A stretch of 35,000 nt of DNA from Batkoa obscura (taxonomy: Eukaryota > Entomophthoromycota > Entomophthoromycetes > Entomophthorales > Batkoaceae): assembly GCA_030770535.1 (NCBI GenBank), contig JASVEC010000146.1, forward strand, positions 1-35,000. The letters are read 5' to 3'. Shown in pieces: positions 21,138 through 31,216 of this stretch. Under the pieces are notes generated by a model. The model had not been told where the DNA came from and did not search any database. It saw nothing but the letters and a program-made list of their open reading frames with translations. Positions within the stretch are counted from its first letter, which is position 1; the number at the start of each line of letters is the position of its first letter. Made by a program: the position numbers and the translations under genes.

Positions 21138-21434
21138 ATACAATACAAAAATCTTTTAAAGTTATATGAATTTTATATTAATACTTAAAACATATTTGTA
21201 TCTAATAAAAATAAAACTATTAAAAAATTAAATAACAAAAGTTGTATAATAGTTTTAGATTTTAAACAAAATATGGAAATAGGGACAAGACCAGATTCAA
21301 TAAATCTAGATCATTATAATAAACAAGCTATATCAGTATTAGATTTTAGTGTTCTATATTTAAAAGATGATAAAACAATAGGCAAAGTTTACTTTGATTA
21401 TTTACCTGAAATGTTAAATCATGATTCAGCATAT

Positions 21435-21532
21435 GGGAGTGTTTTTTTTGGTTCATTACTTTTTCCACCTTTTAAACACTATTTGAGCGGAAATTTTTTT
21501 AGTAAAATCCTTAAACGTAAAAAAATATCCCC
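21435..21532 (+). mobile_element. GGGG-MITE at site 1, independent insertion
   Basis: A 98-bp MITE (GGGAGTG to TATCCCC) at the same GCATATGC target as the one in A1-A4, but in the opposite orientation relative to the gene and of a different subfamily (core AAACACTATTTGAGCGG). The right flank is ATATATGCAGG, two bases longer than expected, which shifts the downstream frame. Confidence 0.92.
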
Positions 21533-21658
21533 ATATATGCAGGAGATTGTTTAATCGATTTAATCTCTACAGAGCTTTTATTTAAGAAGTTTACAAAAAC
21601 TAAATATATGAGCAGATACATAAAATCATTTTAAATCCCAAAAGTTCTTACACTATAT

Positions 21659-21735
21659 GGGGATGTGTTTTTTTGTTTAAGAATTTTACTAGCAATCTTT
21701 CCACTTAAATAGTGCTTAAAAAATGGAAAAATAAT
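21659..21735 (-). mobile_element. GGGG-MITE at site 2, truncated at A3
   Basis: Reverse copy after CACTATAT: GGGGATGTGTTTTTTTG to GGAAAAATAAT, where the A3 right end starts. The last 20 or so bases are missing. The same CACTATAT target carries a forward MITE in A6. Confidence 0.88.
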
Positions 21736-22165
21736 GGGGTTGTCTAAATTAGTTTCATTATTTTATCCAATTTTTGAAAAATTTTGTATTTTAAAAACTT
21801 CGCTTAAAATTCTATAAAATCACATCTTTTATTAAAACAAAAGTACCCAAACACAGTTCTAAATCATTCTATTATAGCTCATACTGTAAGTTAGTTGAAT
21901 TTCTACTAGATCTTAAATACATGTTCTTATAAAGCTTAATTGAGAAATATTTATTATCAACTGCTTTATAACCAACATTGTAGATTTATTATCAAATAAA
22001 TAAACTATTTTAATGTTATAATTACATTGTTAATATATTCCCAAGTCAACAAATGGCTGCATGGGAAGGAGTAGTTAGCCCCAAAACTATAGTTAACCAT
22101 CCCTAGATAGTACAAGTAATAATAGTTTTTACATATTATTACAGTTACTTGTTCTTTGACTATTT

Positions 22166-22264
22166 GGGAGTGTTTTTTTTGGCTTCATTACTTTTTCCAT
22201 CTTTTAAGCGCTATTTGAGTGGAAAAATTATTAGTAAAATTCTTAAATACAAAAATACATCCCC
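22166..22264 (+). mobile_element. GGGG-MITE in the A3 3' region
   Basis: Same 99-bp insertion as 6254-6352 and 10924-11022, with ATTT flanks. Confidence 0.93.
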
Positions 22265-22289
22265 ATTTATTAACTTAGCTATTAATAAC

Positions 22290-24098
22290 CTAAGTAATCC
22301 TAACATTTAACAATCTATTTCTATCATTCAACAAACTACTTACTTGTTTAGTAAATATCGAAATTTTTAAATTCTCTGTTATCTTTGTAAGGTAAGCTGG
22401 GACTGATGTTTTAATTTTTCTATTCTCTATAGACTTTATAACTTTAATTGGAACTATATCGCTTTTTTTTGATGTATCAGATACTGGATAACAATGTAGT
22501 TTATTGTTATGTTTAATAAAGTGTAAACACTTCTTTAATGCCTTTTGGGTCTCTATTATTCTTTTTGTATTTTTGTTTCTTTTATACTTTTTAAAAATTA
22601 TATCTGTTTTCCCATTATTAACAGTCGAGTTATTAATTTTATTATGCTCGCAAATAAAAGCCTCAAATCTTGAAATTAATTGATCGATATCTTCTATTTT
22701 ACCTAACGCTTCAAAACTACTTTTCCATTTTGAAAGGTTCCCAAAATGTCCATCAATTATGCTTTTTCCATGATGCTCAGCAAAAAAATTAAAATTAACA
22801 TTCAAACTACTATTTATTTTATGAATTTCTTTAAACATATAGTGTAGAAACTCTTGGGATCTAAAATGATTTCCTGTATCTGCCCATATATTAATTTTTG
22901 TAAACTTTTTAAATAGAAGCTCTGTAGAGATCAAATTGATTAAACAATCTCTTGCATATGGGGCTGTTTTTTTTAGTTTCATTATTTTTCCATTTTTTAA
23001 GCGCTGTTTGAGTGGAAGATTATAGTAAAATTCTTAAACAAAAAAGCACATCCCCATATGCTGAATCATGATTCAATATTTCAGATAAATAATCAAAGTA
23101 AACTTTGCCTATTGTTTTATCATCTTTTAAATATAGAACACTAAAATCTAATACTGATATAGCTTGTTTATTATAATGATCTAGATTTATTGAATCTGGT
23201 CTTGTCCCTATTTCCATATTTTGTTTAAAATCTAAAACTATTATACAACTTTTGTTATTTAATTTTTTAATAGTTTCATTAAATGTGTTTTTTTGACTAT
23301 CAACACAGAGTTTATGTAATTTGTATAATTTTTCTTCTTCGTTGAAAATTTCTTCTATCTCTGCTTTGCTTTTTGCTATATTTATTTTATTTTCAAATAA
23401 CTTTTTTCTAACTGTATACTGGGTACATATATTACATAATAGATCCGTTTTTCTTGCTGGATTTTTGAAATTACTTGGTATACATTTAAAGAACGTTGAC
23501 CTAGCTACTACTTTATCTCTTAGATCATTAAAATATTTACTATATATCATTCTTCTACTTTTATTTAATATATATATATTATCTGATGAATATTTACTAT
23601 CGTTATTTTTTTTATTAAATCTTGATGAAATAGTTGAATCATTTAGTAAATATTGTATAATAGTTTCAATTTAGTCATCTTTAATTTTTTTGTATTTTTA
23701 ATAATAGGCTTTAATGCTGATATTTTATTATTATTACTTATTTTTGAATAATCATATTGATTTTTATTTATATTAAACCCAAAACTCTTACATTCATCAA
23801 AAGAATATACTGAAGCTATAGTTGATAATAACGCTACTTGTTGGTTTTTATTTCCTGTTTCCCTCAAAGCACTAATTTTATACATTGGTTGATTAAGTTT
23901 ATTATTATCGATAGTAAACTTTGATAATATATCTTTTGTTTGTTTTGTTTTATTATAAAATTCCATAAACCTTAGGTTGTTATAAGTAGCTCTTAAAATT
24001 GATGTAAATGAATTACAATGTTTATATTGTGTACTCCTCCCTATTGTATTGAAGTTTTCAAAAATTCCATTTCGAAGTTTAGTTATGAAAGTTTGCAT
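22290..24098 (-). pseudogene. Tn-A transposase, copy A3, three open segments
   Basis: Same layout as A1: 151 codons (24098-23643), 176 codons (23550-23020) and 230 codons (22982-22290). The N-terminal segment carries the A4/A6 variants (DILSKF, QPMYK, RETGNK, NINKNQ). It still ends at the A1/A2-type one-base loss, so the recombination point lies between about 23711 and 23760. Confidence 0.85.
22960..23055 (+). mobile_element. GGGG-MITE inside the A3 transposase (site 1)
   Basis: The same 96-bp insertion as 7048-7143 and 10133-10228. Confidence 0.95.
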
Positions 24099-24414
24099 TT
24101 TATTTTTATTTCTATTTCAACAAAAAATAAAGTCAAATAAAGTCAAATAAGTGTATTTATATAATTATGTATTTATATAATTATATAATCATATAGTTAT
24201 ATATTATATATCTGTTAAATATCTAACAGAACTAACATAAAATATATAATTAGGAAGATTAGCTATTTAAGAAAAGGAAACAATTAAAATAAGTTTTAAA
24301 TAGAGACATTTAATTTTAGGCTTTTTAGATTTAACCGTTATATTGGACACAAACTTGAAATTTTAAATTTGGATTAATTTCTAAGTAGATTCTGAAACCA
24401 ATTAGGACAGCCCC

Positions 24415-24904
24415 ATTAAATTAGATATAGCACAAAATTTGATACTTAAAGTTCAATTGTCTCATGTTATTATAAAAAACTGAAGTTTAAAAAAAAGCCA
24501 TTTAGTAGAATATAAAGTTGTATACTTTATTTTATTTTTTTAGCTATATTGAATAATATTTTGTTATAAGCATCTATTTTCTTATTTGTACTTTTGCTAT
24601 TATTAATATAAGTTTTAATTTAATTAAATAAAAAAATTCTAAGGCTAATTTGAACTTTCTATAGTTTCAAATAGCTTAGAAAAGCGATATAAACTATAAA
24701 AACTAGTTTTGTGATTTATATTTCATTTTTATATTGTTTATTGTTAGCCTATTTAAATAAATGTATTTATTATAATAAATTTAAATTTAAATCTAAATAT
24801 ATATATTAAAAACTTTGATTAAATCAAAATAGTATATATAATTTTATGAGAAATATTTATATTTTAAAAATTAAATAAGGTTTTAACATAATAATACAAA
24901 AAAG
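24415..24904. other. AT-rich spacer, nothing recognised
   Basis: About 490 bp of AT-rich sequence between A3 and the repeat fragments ahead of A4. No ORF or repeat end was seen. Confidence 0.55.
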
Positions 24905-24957
24905 AACGTTTTTATTACTTTTTTTTACTTCTAAGCACTATTTAAGCAGAAAATTCT
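24905..24957 (+). mobile_element. Decayed GGGG-MITE fragment
   Basis: ACGTTTTTATTACTTTTTTT and CTAAGCACTATTTAAGCAG match the first half of a forward MITE. It is joined directly to a TGTG-repeat end. Confidence 0.5.
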
Positions 24958-25047
24958 TAGTTACATAAACTAAAACCTTTCGACTTACGGCTAGTTAATC
25001 AAGCAAGAACTGGTTTTGACTCCAATCACTGAGTACCAGATTTCACA
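24957..25047 (+). repeat. TGTG repeat end fragment
   Basis: Matches the terminal 90 or so bases of R1 (AGTTACATAAACTAA, then TTTCGACTTA and CACTGAGTACCAGATTTCA). It ends in the family terminus TTTCACA. Confidence 0.75.
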
Positions 25048-25053
25048 ATTATA

Positions 25054-25080
25054 TGAGGCTTTTTTTGTTTAATTTCACTA
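25054..25080 (+). mobile_element. Decayed GGGG-MITE end
   Basis: GAGGCTTTTTTTGTTTAATT after TATAT resembles the forward MITE start. Confidence 0.35.
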
Positions 25081-25394
25081 GATAGAATTAAATTATGATG
25101 AATAGCATGTAATAGGGTGGAGACTATGCAAGACAAATACAATAGACAATACTACTGTAAAATCTACGCAAAATACTATCAGAAAAATTTAATGGCTTTA
25201 TCAAATGTACGAGATATCAGGGAATAATTCAGTTAAAAAGCCTCAAGTTGGTATGTTCTAGAATCTTTTTTGTACTCCGACAAGTATGGATATCAGGACG
25301 AGAGGATAATCTCCTTTGGAGTGAAGCTAGGAATTCTCGCAGCAAATCGGAATTGGTTGTGTCTGAACTTGAAAACACAACAATTTCAATGGTT
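25081..25394 (-). repeat. TGTG repeat fragment R7
   Basis: Reverse-orientation interior of the TGTG repeat, aligning to about 3262-3580 of R3 (ATAGCATGTAATAGG; GAATAATTCAGTTAAAAAGC; GAAAACACAACA). A4 is inserted at its right edge. Confidence 0.7.
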
Positions 25395-26241
25395 ATATGG
25401 GGCTGTCCTAATTGGTTTTAGAATCTACTTAGAAATTAATCCAAATTTAAAATTTCAAGTTTGTGTCCAATATAACGGTTAAATCTAAAAAGCCTAAAAT
25501 TAAATGTCTCTATTTAAAACTTATTTTAATTGTTTCCTTTTCTTAAATAGCTAATTTTCCTAACTATATATTTTATGTTAGTTCTGTTAGATATTTAACA
25601 GATATATAATATATAACTATATAATTATATAAATACATAATTATATAAATACACTTATTTGACTTTATTTGACTTTATTTTTTGTTGAAATAGAAATAAA
25701 AATAAAATGCAAACTTTCATAACTAAACTTCGAAATGGAATTTTTGAAAACTTCAATACAATAGGGAGGAGTACACAATATAAACATTGTAATTCATTTA
25801 CATCAATTTTAAGAGCTACTTATAACAACCTAAGGTTTATGGAATTTTATAATAAAACAAAACAAACAAAAGATATATTATCAAAGTTTACTATCGATAA
25901 TAATAAACTTAATCAACCAATGTATAAAATTAGTGCTTTGAGGGAAACAGGAAATAAAAACCAACAAGTAGCGTTATTATCAACTATAGCTTCAGTATAT
26001 TCTTTTGATGAATGTAAGAGTTTTGGGTTTAATATAAATAAAAATCAATATGATTATTCAAAAATAAGTAATAATAATAAAATATCAGCATTAAAACCTA
26101 TTATTAAAAATACAAGAAAAATTAAAGATGACCAAATTGAAACTATTATACAATATTTACTAAATGATTCAACTATTTTATCAAGATTTAATAAAAAAAA
26201 TAACGATAGTAAATATTTATCAGATAATACATATATTAAAT

Positions 26242-26339
26242 GGGGCTGTTTTTTTTAGTTTCATTATTTTTCCATTTTTTAAGCGCTATTTATGTGGAAA
26301 AATTGTCAGTAAAATTCTTAAATACAAAAATACATCCCC
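26242..26339 (+). mobile_element. GGGG-MITE, TATGTGG subfamily, in A4
   Basis: 98 bp with AAAT flanks (26238-26241 and 26340-26343). The uninterrupted sequence TTAAATAAAAGTAG in A2 and A6 confirms a 4-bp duplication. Confidence 0.96.
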
Positions 26340-26550
26340 AAATAAAAGTAGAAGAATGATATATAGTAAATATTTTAATGATCTAAGAGATAAAGTAGTA
26401 GCTAGGTCAACGTTCTTTAAATATATACCAAGTAATTTCAAGAATCCAGCAAGAAAAACAGATCTATGTAATATATGTACCCAGTATACAGTTAGAAAAA
26501 AGTTATTTGAAAATAAAATAAATACAGCAAAAAACAAAGCAGAGATAGAA

Positions 26551-26597
26551 TTTATGTAATTTGTATAATTTTTCTTCTTCATTGAAAATTTCTTCTA
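26551..26597. other. 47-bp micro-inversion in the A4 transposase
   Basis: The segment is the reverse complement, with one substitution, of 9831-9877 in A2. In A2 the segment lies between CAGAG (9825-9829) and CTCTG (9878-9882), a 5-bp inverted repeat. The CTCTG copy is gone in A4 and A6. This fits a template-switch event at a short hairpin. Confidence 0.93.
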
Positions 26598-26847
26598 TGT
26601 TGATAGTCAAAAAAACACATTTAATGAAACTATTAAAAAATTAAATAACAAAAGTTGTATAATAGTTTTAGATTTTAAACAAAATATGGAAATAGGGACA
26701 AGACCAGATTCAATAAATCTAGATCATTATAATAAACAAGCTATATCAGTATTAGATTTTAGTGTTCTATATTTAAAAGATGATAAAACAATAGGCAAAG
26801 TTTACTTTGATTATTTATCTGAAATATTGAATCATGATTCAGCATAT

Positions 26848-26943
26848 GGGGATGTGCTTTTTTGTTTAAGAATTTTACTATAATCTTCCACTCAAACAGC
26901 GCTTAAAAAATGGAAAAATAATGAAACTAAAAAAAACAGCCCC
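26848..26943 (-). mobile_element. GGGG-MITE inside the A4 transposase (site 1)
   Basis: Same 96-bp insertion as in A1-A3. The intron-like GT...AG segment is at 26854-26899. Confidence 0.95.
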
Positions 26944-27961
26944 ATATGCAAGAGATTGTTTAATCAATTTGATCTCTACAGAGCTTCTATTTAAAAAGTT
27001 TACAAAAATTAATATATGGGCAGATACAGGAAATCATTTTAGATCCCAAGAGTTTCTACACTATATGTTTAAAGAAATTCATAAAATAAATAGTAGTTTG
27101 AATGTTAATTTTAATTTTTTTGCTGAGCATCATGGAAAAAGCATAATTGATGGACATTTTGGGAACCTTTCAAAATGGAAAAGTAGTTTTGAAGCGTTAG
27201 GTAAAATAGAAGATATCGATCAATTAATTTCAAGATTTGAGGCTTTTATTTGCGAGCATAATAAAATTAATAACTCGACTGTTAATAATGGGAAAACAGA
27301 TATAATTTTTAAAAAGTATGAAAGAAACAAAAATACAAAAAGAATAATAGAGACCCAAAAGACATTAAAGAAGTGTTTACACTTTATTAAACATAACAAT
27401 AAACTACATTGTTATCCAGTATCTGATACATCAAAAAAAAGCGATATAGTTCCAATTAAAGTTATAAAGTCTATAGAGAATAGAAAAATTAAAACATCAG
27501 TCCCAGCTTACCTTACAAAGATAACAGAGAATTTAAAAATTTCGATATTTACTAAACAAGTAAGTAGTTTGTTGAATGATAGAAATAGGTTGTTAAATGT
27601 TAGGATTACTTAAGTTATTAATAGCTAAGTTAATAAATAGTCAAAGAACAAGTAACTGTAATAGTATGTAAAAACTATTATTACTTGTACTATCTAGGGA
27701 TGGTTAACTATAGTTTTGGGGCTAACTACTCCTTCCCATGCAGCCATTTGTTGACTTGGCAATATAGTAACAATGTAATTATAACATTAAAATAGTTTAT
27801 TTATTTGATAATAAATCTACAATGTTGGTTATAAAGCAGTTGATAATAAATATTTCTCAATTAAGCTTTATAAGAACATGTATTTAAGATCTAGTAGAAA
27901 TTCAACTAACTTACAGTATGAGCTATAATAGAATGATTTAGAACTGTGTTTGGGTACTTTT

Positions 27962-28048
27962 AGGTACATAAACCAAAATTTTCTAATTTATGGCTAATTA
28001 GTTAAACAAAAACTGCTTTTAACCCTAATTATCAAATATCAACTTTTG
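27962..28048 (+). repeat. Decayed TGTG repeat end fragment
   Basis: Aligns to the terminal part of the TGTG repeat (GTACATAAACC...TTATGGCTAATTAG...AAACTGCTTTTAACC). It lies about 100 bp upstream of the tRNA gene and truncates A4. Fossil, with blurred ends. Confidence 0.5.
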
Positions 28049-28149
28049 CATTATATTAAAAGTAAAATTACTATTTTTAATATTACAATTTTATAATAAA
28101 TCATTTGACTAAGTTTATATAATTAATTTAAAGTTTAGAGTTATCAAAT

Positions 28150-28221
28150 GGCTTAGTGGTCTAGTGGTATGATTCTCGCTTTGGGTGCGAGAGGCCCTGG
28201 GTTCAATTCCCAGCTGAGCCC
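28150..28221 (+). tRNA. tRNA-Pro(UGG)
   Basis: A full 72-nt cloverleaf. The acceptor stem GGCTTAG pairs with CTGAGCC (one G-U), and the D arm is GTC/GAT. The anticodon stem CTCGC/GCGAG has loop TTTGGGT, with anticodon TGG at 28182-28184. The variable loop has five bases, the T stem is CTGGG/CCCAG with loop TTCAATT, and the discriminator base is C. It is intronless with no encoded CCA, as in nuclear eukaryotic genes. The internal A box (TTAGTGGTCTAGTGG) and B box (GGTTCAATTCC) look functional for RNA polymerase III. It delivers proline at CCA codons, and possibly other CCN codons by wobble. It is the only host gene I can support here, and it is flanked by transposon debris. Confidence 0.97.
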
Positions 28222-28230
28222 AATTACATA

Positions 28231-28235
28231 TTTTT
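28231..28235 (+). terminator. RNA polymerase III T-run terminator
   Basis: Five T residues begin 10 nt after the tRNA, in the expected place for polymerase III termination. Confidence 0.75.
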
Positions 28236-28369
28236 ATATATTAAATCTTATCTAAAAAAACTTTCAATATTTATCTAACTTAATAAAAAAAACGCAACAA
28301 TAATAAGAGTTACTTAAAGTAATTTAAAACTAGATATCAAAACTACAGTTTTTTTTATATTTAATTAAT

Positions 28370-28615
28370 ATAGAGTTATTCAAATTGGTTTCAGAATTTA
28401 CTTAAAGTTAATCCAAATTTTGAATTTTTAAATTTGTACCTTTAATGTGATAATTAAATCTAAAAAGCCTAAATTAAATCTCTTTAAAACTTATTTCAAT
28501 TATTTCCTTTTCTTAAATAGCTAATTTTCTTAACTATATGTTTTATGTTGTTTCTATTAGATATTTAACAGATATGTAACATATAAAACTATATGATGAT
28601 ATAAATAGAGCTGTT
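28370..28615 (+). mobile_element. Diverged Tn-A left-end fragment
   Basis: TTCAAATTGGTTTCAGAATT and the following leader (TCTAAAAAGCCTAAATTAAA; TTTCCTTTTCTTAAATAGCT) match Tn-A 8795-9030. The terminal GGGG has decayed. Confidence 0.75.
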
Positions 28616-28621
28616 TGACCT

Positions 28622-28703
28622 TATTTACTCTTTCCCTTAAAACACTGATTTTATACATTGCTTGATTAAGTTTGTTATTATCGATGATAAACTGATAATA
28701 TAT
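28622..28703 (-). mobile_element. Tn-A ORF1 scrap, target of A5
   Basis: Matches the minus-strand ORF1 segment around 23862-23930 (AAAACACTGATTTTATACAT and GTTATTATCGATGATAAACT). It ends at ATAT, exactly where the A5 right end begins. This site reads GATAATATATC in the parent. Confidence 0.7.
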
Positions 28704-29076
28704 GGGGTTGTCTGAATTAGTTTCATTATTTTATCCAATTTTTGAAAAATCTTGTATTTTAAAAACTTCGCTTAAAATTCTATAAAATCACATCTTTTAT
28801 TAAAACAAAAGTACCCAGACACAGTTCTAAATCATTCTATTATAGCTCATACTGTAAGTTAGTTGAATTTCTACTAGATCTTAAATACATGTTCTTATAA
28901 AGCTTAATTGAGAAATATTTATTATCAACTGCTTTATAACCAACATTGTAGATTTATTATCAAATAAATAAACTATTTTAATGTTATAATTACATTGTTA
29001 ATATATTCCCAAGTTAATAAATAGCTGCATGGGAAGGAGTAGTTAGCCCCAAAACTATAATTAACCATCCCTATAT

Positions 29077-29175
29077 GGGGATGTATTTTTGTGTTTAAGA
29101 ATTTTACTAACAAATTTTCCGCTCAAATAGCGCTTAAAAAATGGAAAAAATAATGAAGTCAAAAAAAACACTCCC
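29077..29175 (-). mobile_element. GGGG-MITE shared by A5 and A6
   Basis: 99 bp with ATAT flanks inside GTACTATATAGGG. It is the mirror copy of 32228-32326, so it entered before the inverted duplication. Confidence 0.95.
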
Positions 29176-29256
29176 ATATAGTACAAGTAAAGTAGTTTTT
29201 ACATATTATTACAGTTACTTGTTCTTTGACTATTTATTAACTTAGCTATTAATAAC

Positions 29257-30019
29257 CTAAGTAATCCTAACATTTAACAATCTATTTCTATCATTCAACA
29301 AACTACTTACTTGTTTAGTAAATATCGAAATTTTTAAATTCTCTGTTATCTTTGTAAGGTAAGCTGGGACTGATGTTTTAATTTTTCTATTCTCTATAGA
29401 CTTTATAACTTTAATTGGAACTATATCGCTTTTTTTTGATGTATCAGATACTGGATAACAATGTAGTTTATTGTTATGTTTAATAAAGTGTAAACACTTC
29501 TTTAATGTCTTTTGGGTCTCTATTATTCTTTTTGTATTTTTGTTTCTTTTATACTTTTTAAAAATTATATCTGTTTTCCCATTATTAACAGTCGAGTTAT
29601 TAATTTTATTATGCTCGCAAATAAAAGCCTCAAATCTTGAAATTAATTGATCGATATCTTCTATTTTACCTAACGCTTCAAAACTACTTTTCCATTTTGA
29701 AAGGTTCCCAAAATGTCCATCAATTATGCTTTTTCCATGATGCTCAGCAAAAAAATTAAAATTAACATTCAAACTACTATTTGGGGATGTATTTTTGTAT
29801 TTAAGAATTTTATTAACAGCTTTTTCACTCAAATAGTGCTTAAAAAATAGAAAGAGTAATGAAGCCAAAAAAAACATCCCCATTTATTTTATGAATTTCT
29901 TTAAACATATAGTGTAGAAACTCTTGGGATCTAAAATGATTTCCTGTATCTGCCCATATATTAATTTTTGTAAACTTTTTAAATAGAAGCTCTGTAGAGA
30001 TCAAATTGATTAAACAATC
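29257..30019 (-). pseudogene. Tn-A transposase C-terminal remnant (A5)
   Basis: Minus-strand remnant from GDCLIN through WAD, AEHHGKS and the basic tail to NVRIT. A 99-bp MITE at 29783-29881 interrupts it between the second aspartate and the third acidic site. With its 4-bp duplication it adds 103 bp, which shifts the frame. One open frame (29883-29257, 208 codons) begins with a MITE-supplied ATG (MGMFFLASLLF) and runs into SSLNVNFNFFAEHHGKS, an accidental chimera. Confidence 0.82.
29783..29881 (-). mobile_element. GGGG-MITE in the A5 transposase, ATTT target
   Basis: 99 bp with ATTT on both sides (29779-29782 and 29882-29885). The empty site CTACTATTTATTTTATG in A1 and A3 proves a 4-bp rather than a 2-bp duplication. 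It is absent from A6, so it came after the inverted duplication. Confidence 0.97.
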
Positions 30020-30337
30020 TCCTGCATATGGGGCTGTCCTAATTGGTTTCAGAATCTACTTAGAAATTAATCCAAATTTAAAATTTCAAGTTTGTGTCCA
30101 ATATAACGGTTAAATCTAGAAAGCCTAAAATTAAATGTCTCTATTTAAAACTTATTTTAATTGTTTCCTTTTCTTAAATAGCTAATTTTCCTAACTATAT
30201 ATTTTATGTTAGTTCTGTTAGATATTTAACAGATATATAATATATAACTATATAATTATATAAATACATAATTATATAAATACACTTATTTGACTTTATT
30301 TGACTTTATTTTTTGTTGAAATAGAAATAAAAATAAA

Positions 30338-31090
30338 ATGCAAACTTTCATAACTAAACTTCGAAATGGAATTTTTGAAAACTTCAATACAATAGGGAGG
30401 AGTACACAATATAAACATTGTAATTCATTTACATCAATTTTAAGAGCTACTTATAACAACCTAAGGTTTATGGAATTTTATAATAAAACAAAACAAACAA
30501 AAGATATATTATCAAAGTTTACTATCGATAATAATAAACTTAATCAACCAATGTATAAAATTAGTGCTTTGAGGGAAACAGGAAATAAAAACCAACAAGT
30601 AGCGTTATTATCAACTATAGCTTCAGTATATTCTTTTGATGAATGTAAGAGTTTTGGGTTTAATATAAATAAAAATCAATATGATTATTCAAAAATAAGT
30701 AATAATAATAAAATATCAGCATTAAAACCTATTATTAAAAATACAAGAAAAATTAAAGATGACCAAATTGAAACTATTATACAATATTTACTAAATGATT
30801 CAACTATTTTATCAAGATTTAATAAAAAAAATAACGATAGTAAATATTCATCAGATAATATATATATATTAAATAAAAGTAGAAGAATGATATATAGTAA
30901 ATATTTTAATGATCTAAGAGATAAAGTAGTAGCTAGGTCAACGTTCTTTAAATGTATACCAAGTAATTTCAAAAATCCAGCAAGAAAAACGGATCTATGT
31001 AATATATGTACCCAGTATACAGTTAGAAAAAAGTTATTTGAAAATAAAATAAATACAGCAAAAAACAAAGCAGAGATAGAATTTATGTAA
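30338..31090 (+). pseudogene. Tn-A transposase N-terminal and central part (A6, 250 codons)
   Basis: The longest unbroken N-terminal segment in the window. MQTFITKLRN... runs without frameshift through RKIKDDQIETIIQYLLND and NKSRRMIYSKYFND to the CxxC pair (DLCNIC) and KNKAEIE. It supports a single ancestral protein rather than two proteins. It ends two codons into the micro-inversion (31082-31128). The start at 30338 is the first ATG after the leader and is shared by all copies. Confidence 0.85.
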
Positions 31091-31128
31091 TTTGTATAAT
31101 TTTTCTTCTTCATTGAAAATTTCTTCTA
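31082..31128. other. 47-bp micro-inversion in the A6 transposase
   Basis: Same inverted segment as 26551-26597, including the loss of the adjacent CTCTG, so A4 and A6 inherited one event. Confidence 0.93.
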
Positions 31129-31216
31129 TGTTGATAGTCAAAAAAACACATTTAATGAAACTATTAAAAAATTAAATAACAAAAGTTGTATAATAGTTTT
31201 AGATTTTAAACAAAAT

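Larger units (their letters stand above)
21190..21735 (+). pseudogene. Tn-A fragment (central transposase) interrupted by two MITEs
   Basis: Plus-strand Tn-A piece carrying the first-aspartate block (IIVLDFKQN upstream of an ATG at 21273), then EIGTRPDSINLDHYNKQA and onward to HDSAY. MITEs occupy both site 1 (21435-21532) and site 2 (21659-21735). Both are reversed in orientation relative to those in the intact copies, so these are independent insertions. The piece stops where the second MITE meets A3. Confidence 0.85.
21736..24414 (-). mobile_element. Tn-A copy A3 (complete, minus strand)
   Basis: A 2679-bp element. Its right end at 21736 joins the truncated MITE at a shared AATAATG word. 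Its left end at 24414 is followed by ATTAAATTAG. The flanks TAAT and ATTA do not match, so the original target duplication has been lost by recombination. It is mosaic: the first third (left end to about 23760) matches the A4/A6 type, and the rest matches A1/A2. Confidence 0.9.
25707..27613 (+). pseudogene. Tn-A transposase, copy A4
   Basis: The N-terminal segment reads through the A1-A3 frameshift position (RKIKDDQIETIIQYLLND), so this is the ancestral frame there. It then meets a MITE at 26242, whose phase gives a stop (KWGCFF). The central segment has DLCNIC with one Leu fewer than A1-A3 and is broken by a 47-bp inversion at 26551-26597, which removes the HxxC half of the putative zinc knuckle. 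The first-aspartate block and the C-terminal 230 codons (26921-27613) remain open but are separated by the site-1 MITE. Confidence 0.85.
25399..27961 (+). mobile_element. Tn-A copy A4 (right end missing)
   Basis: Left end GGGGCTGTCCTAATTGG at 25399, preceded by ATAT. It follows the parent sequence through the 3' region to GGGTACTTTTAG at about 27961, where a TGTG-repeat fragment replaces the last 120 or so bases including the right end. Such a copy should no longer be mobile. It has MITEs at 26242 and 26848 but lacks the 3'-region MITE of A1-A3. Confidence 0.9.
28704..30029 (-). mobile_element. Tn-A half copy A5 (right half, minus strand)
   Basis: Runs from the right end at 28704 (GGGGTTGTCTGAATTAG, preceded by ATAT) to GCATAT at 30029, the site-1 target. 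There it abuts the left end of A6 directly. Its variants (CTGAA near the tip, TCCTGC at site 1, the MITE at 29077) are shared with A6. It therefore looks like an inverted duplicate of the A6 right half, together making a 4-kb structure with 1.3-kb inverted arms. Confidence 0.88.

Noticed and set aside
25270-25482. 70-codon ORF
   Set aside because: It spans a TGTG-repeat fragment and the A4 left end.
26242-26339. MITE target duplication of TA (mariner-like)
   Set aside because: Empty sites with AAAT and ATTT flanks exclude a TA duplication and fix it at 4 bp.
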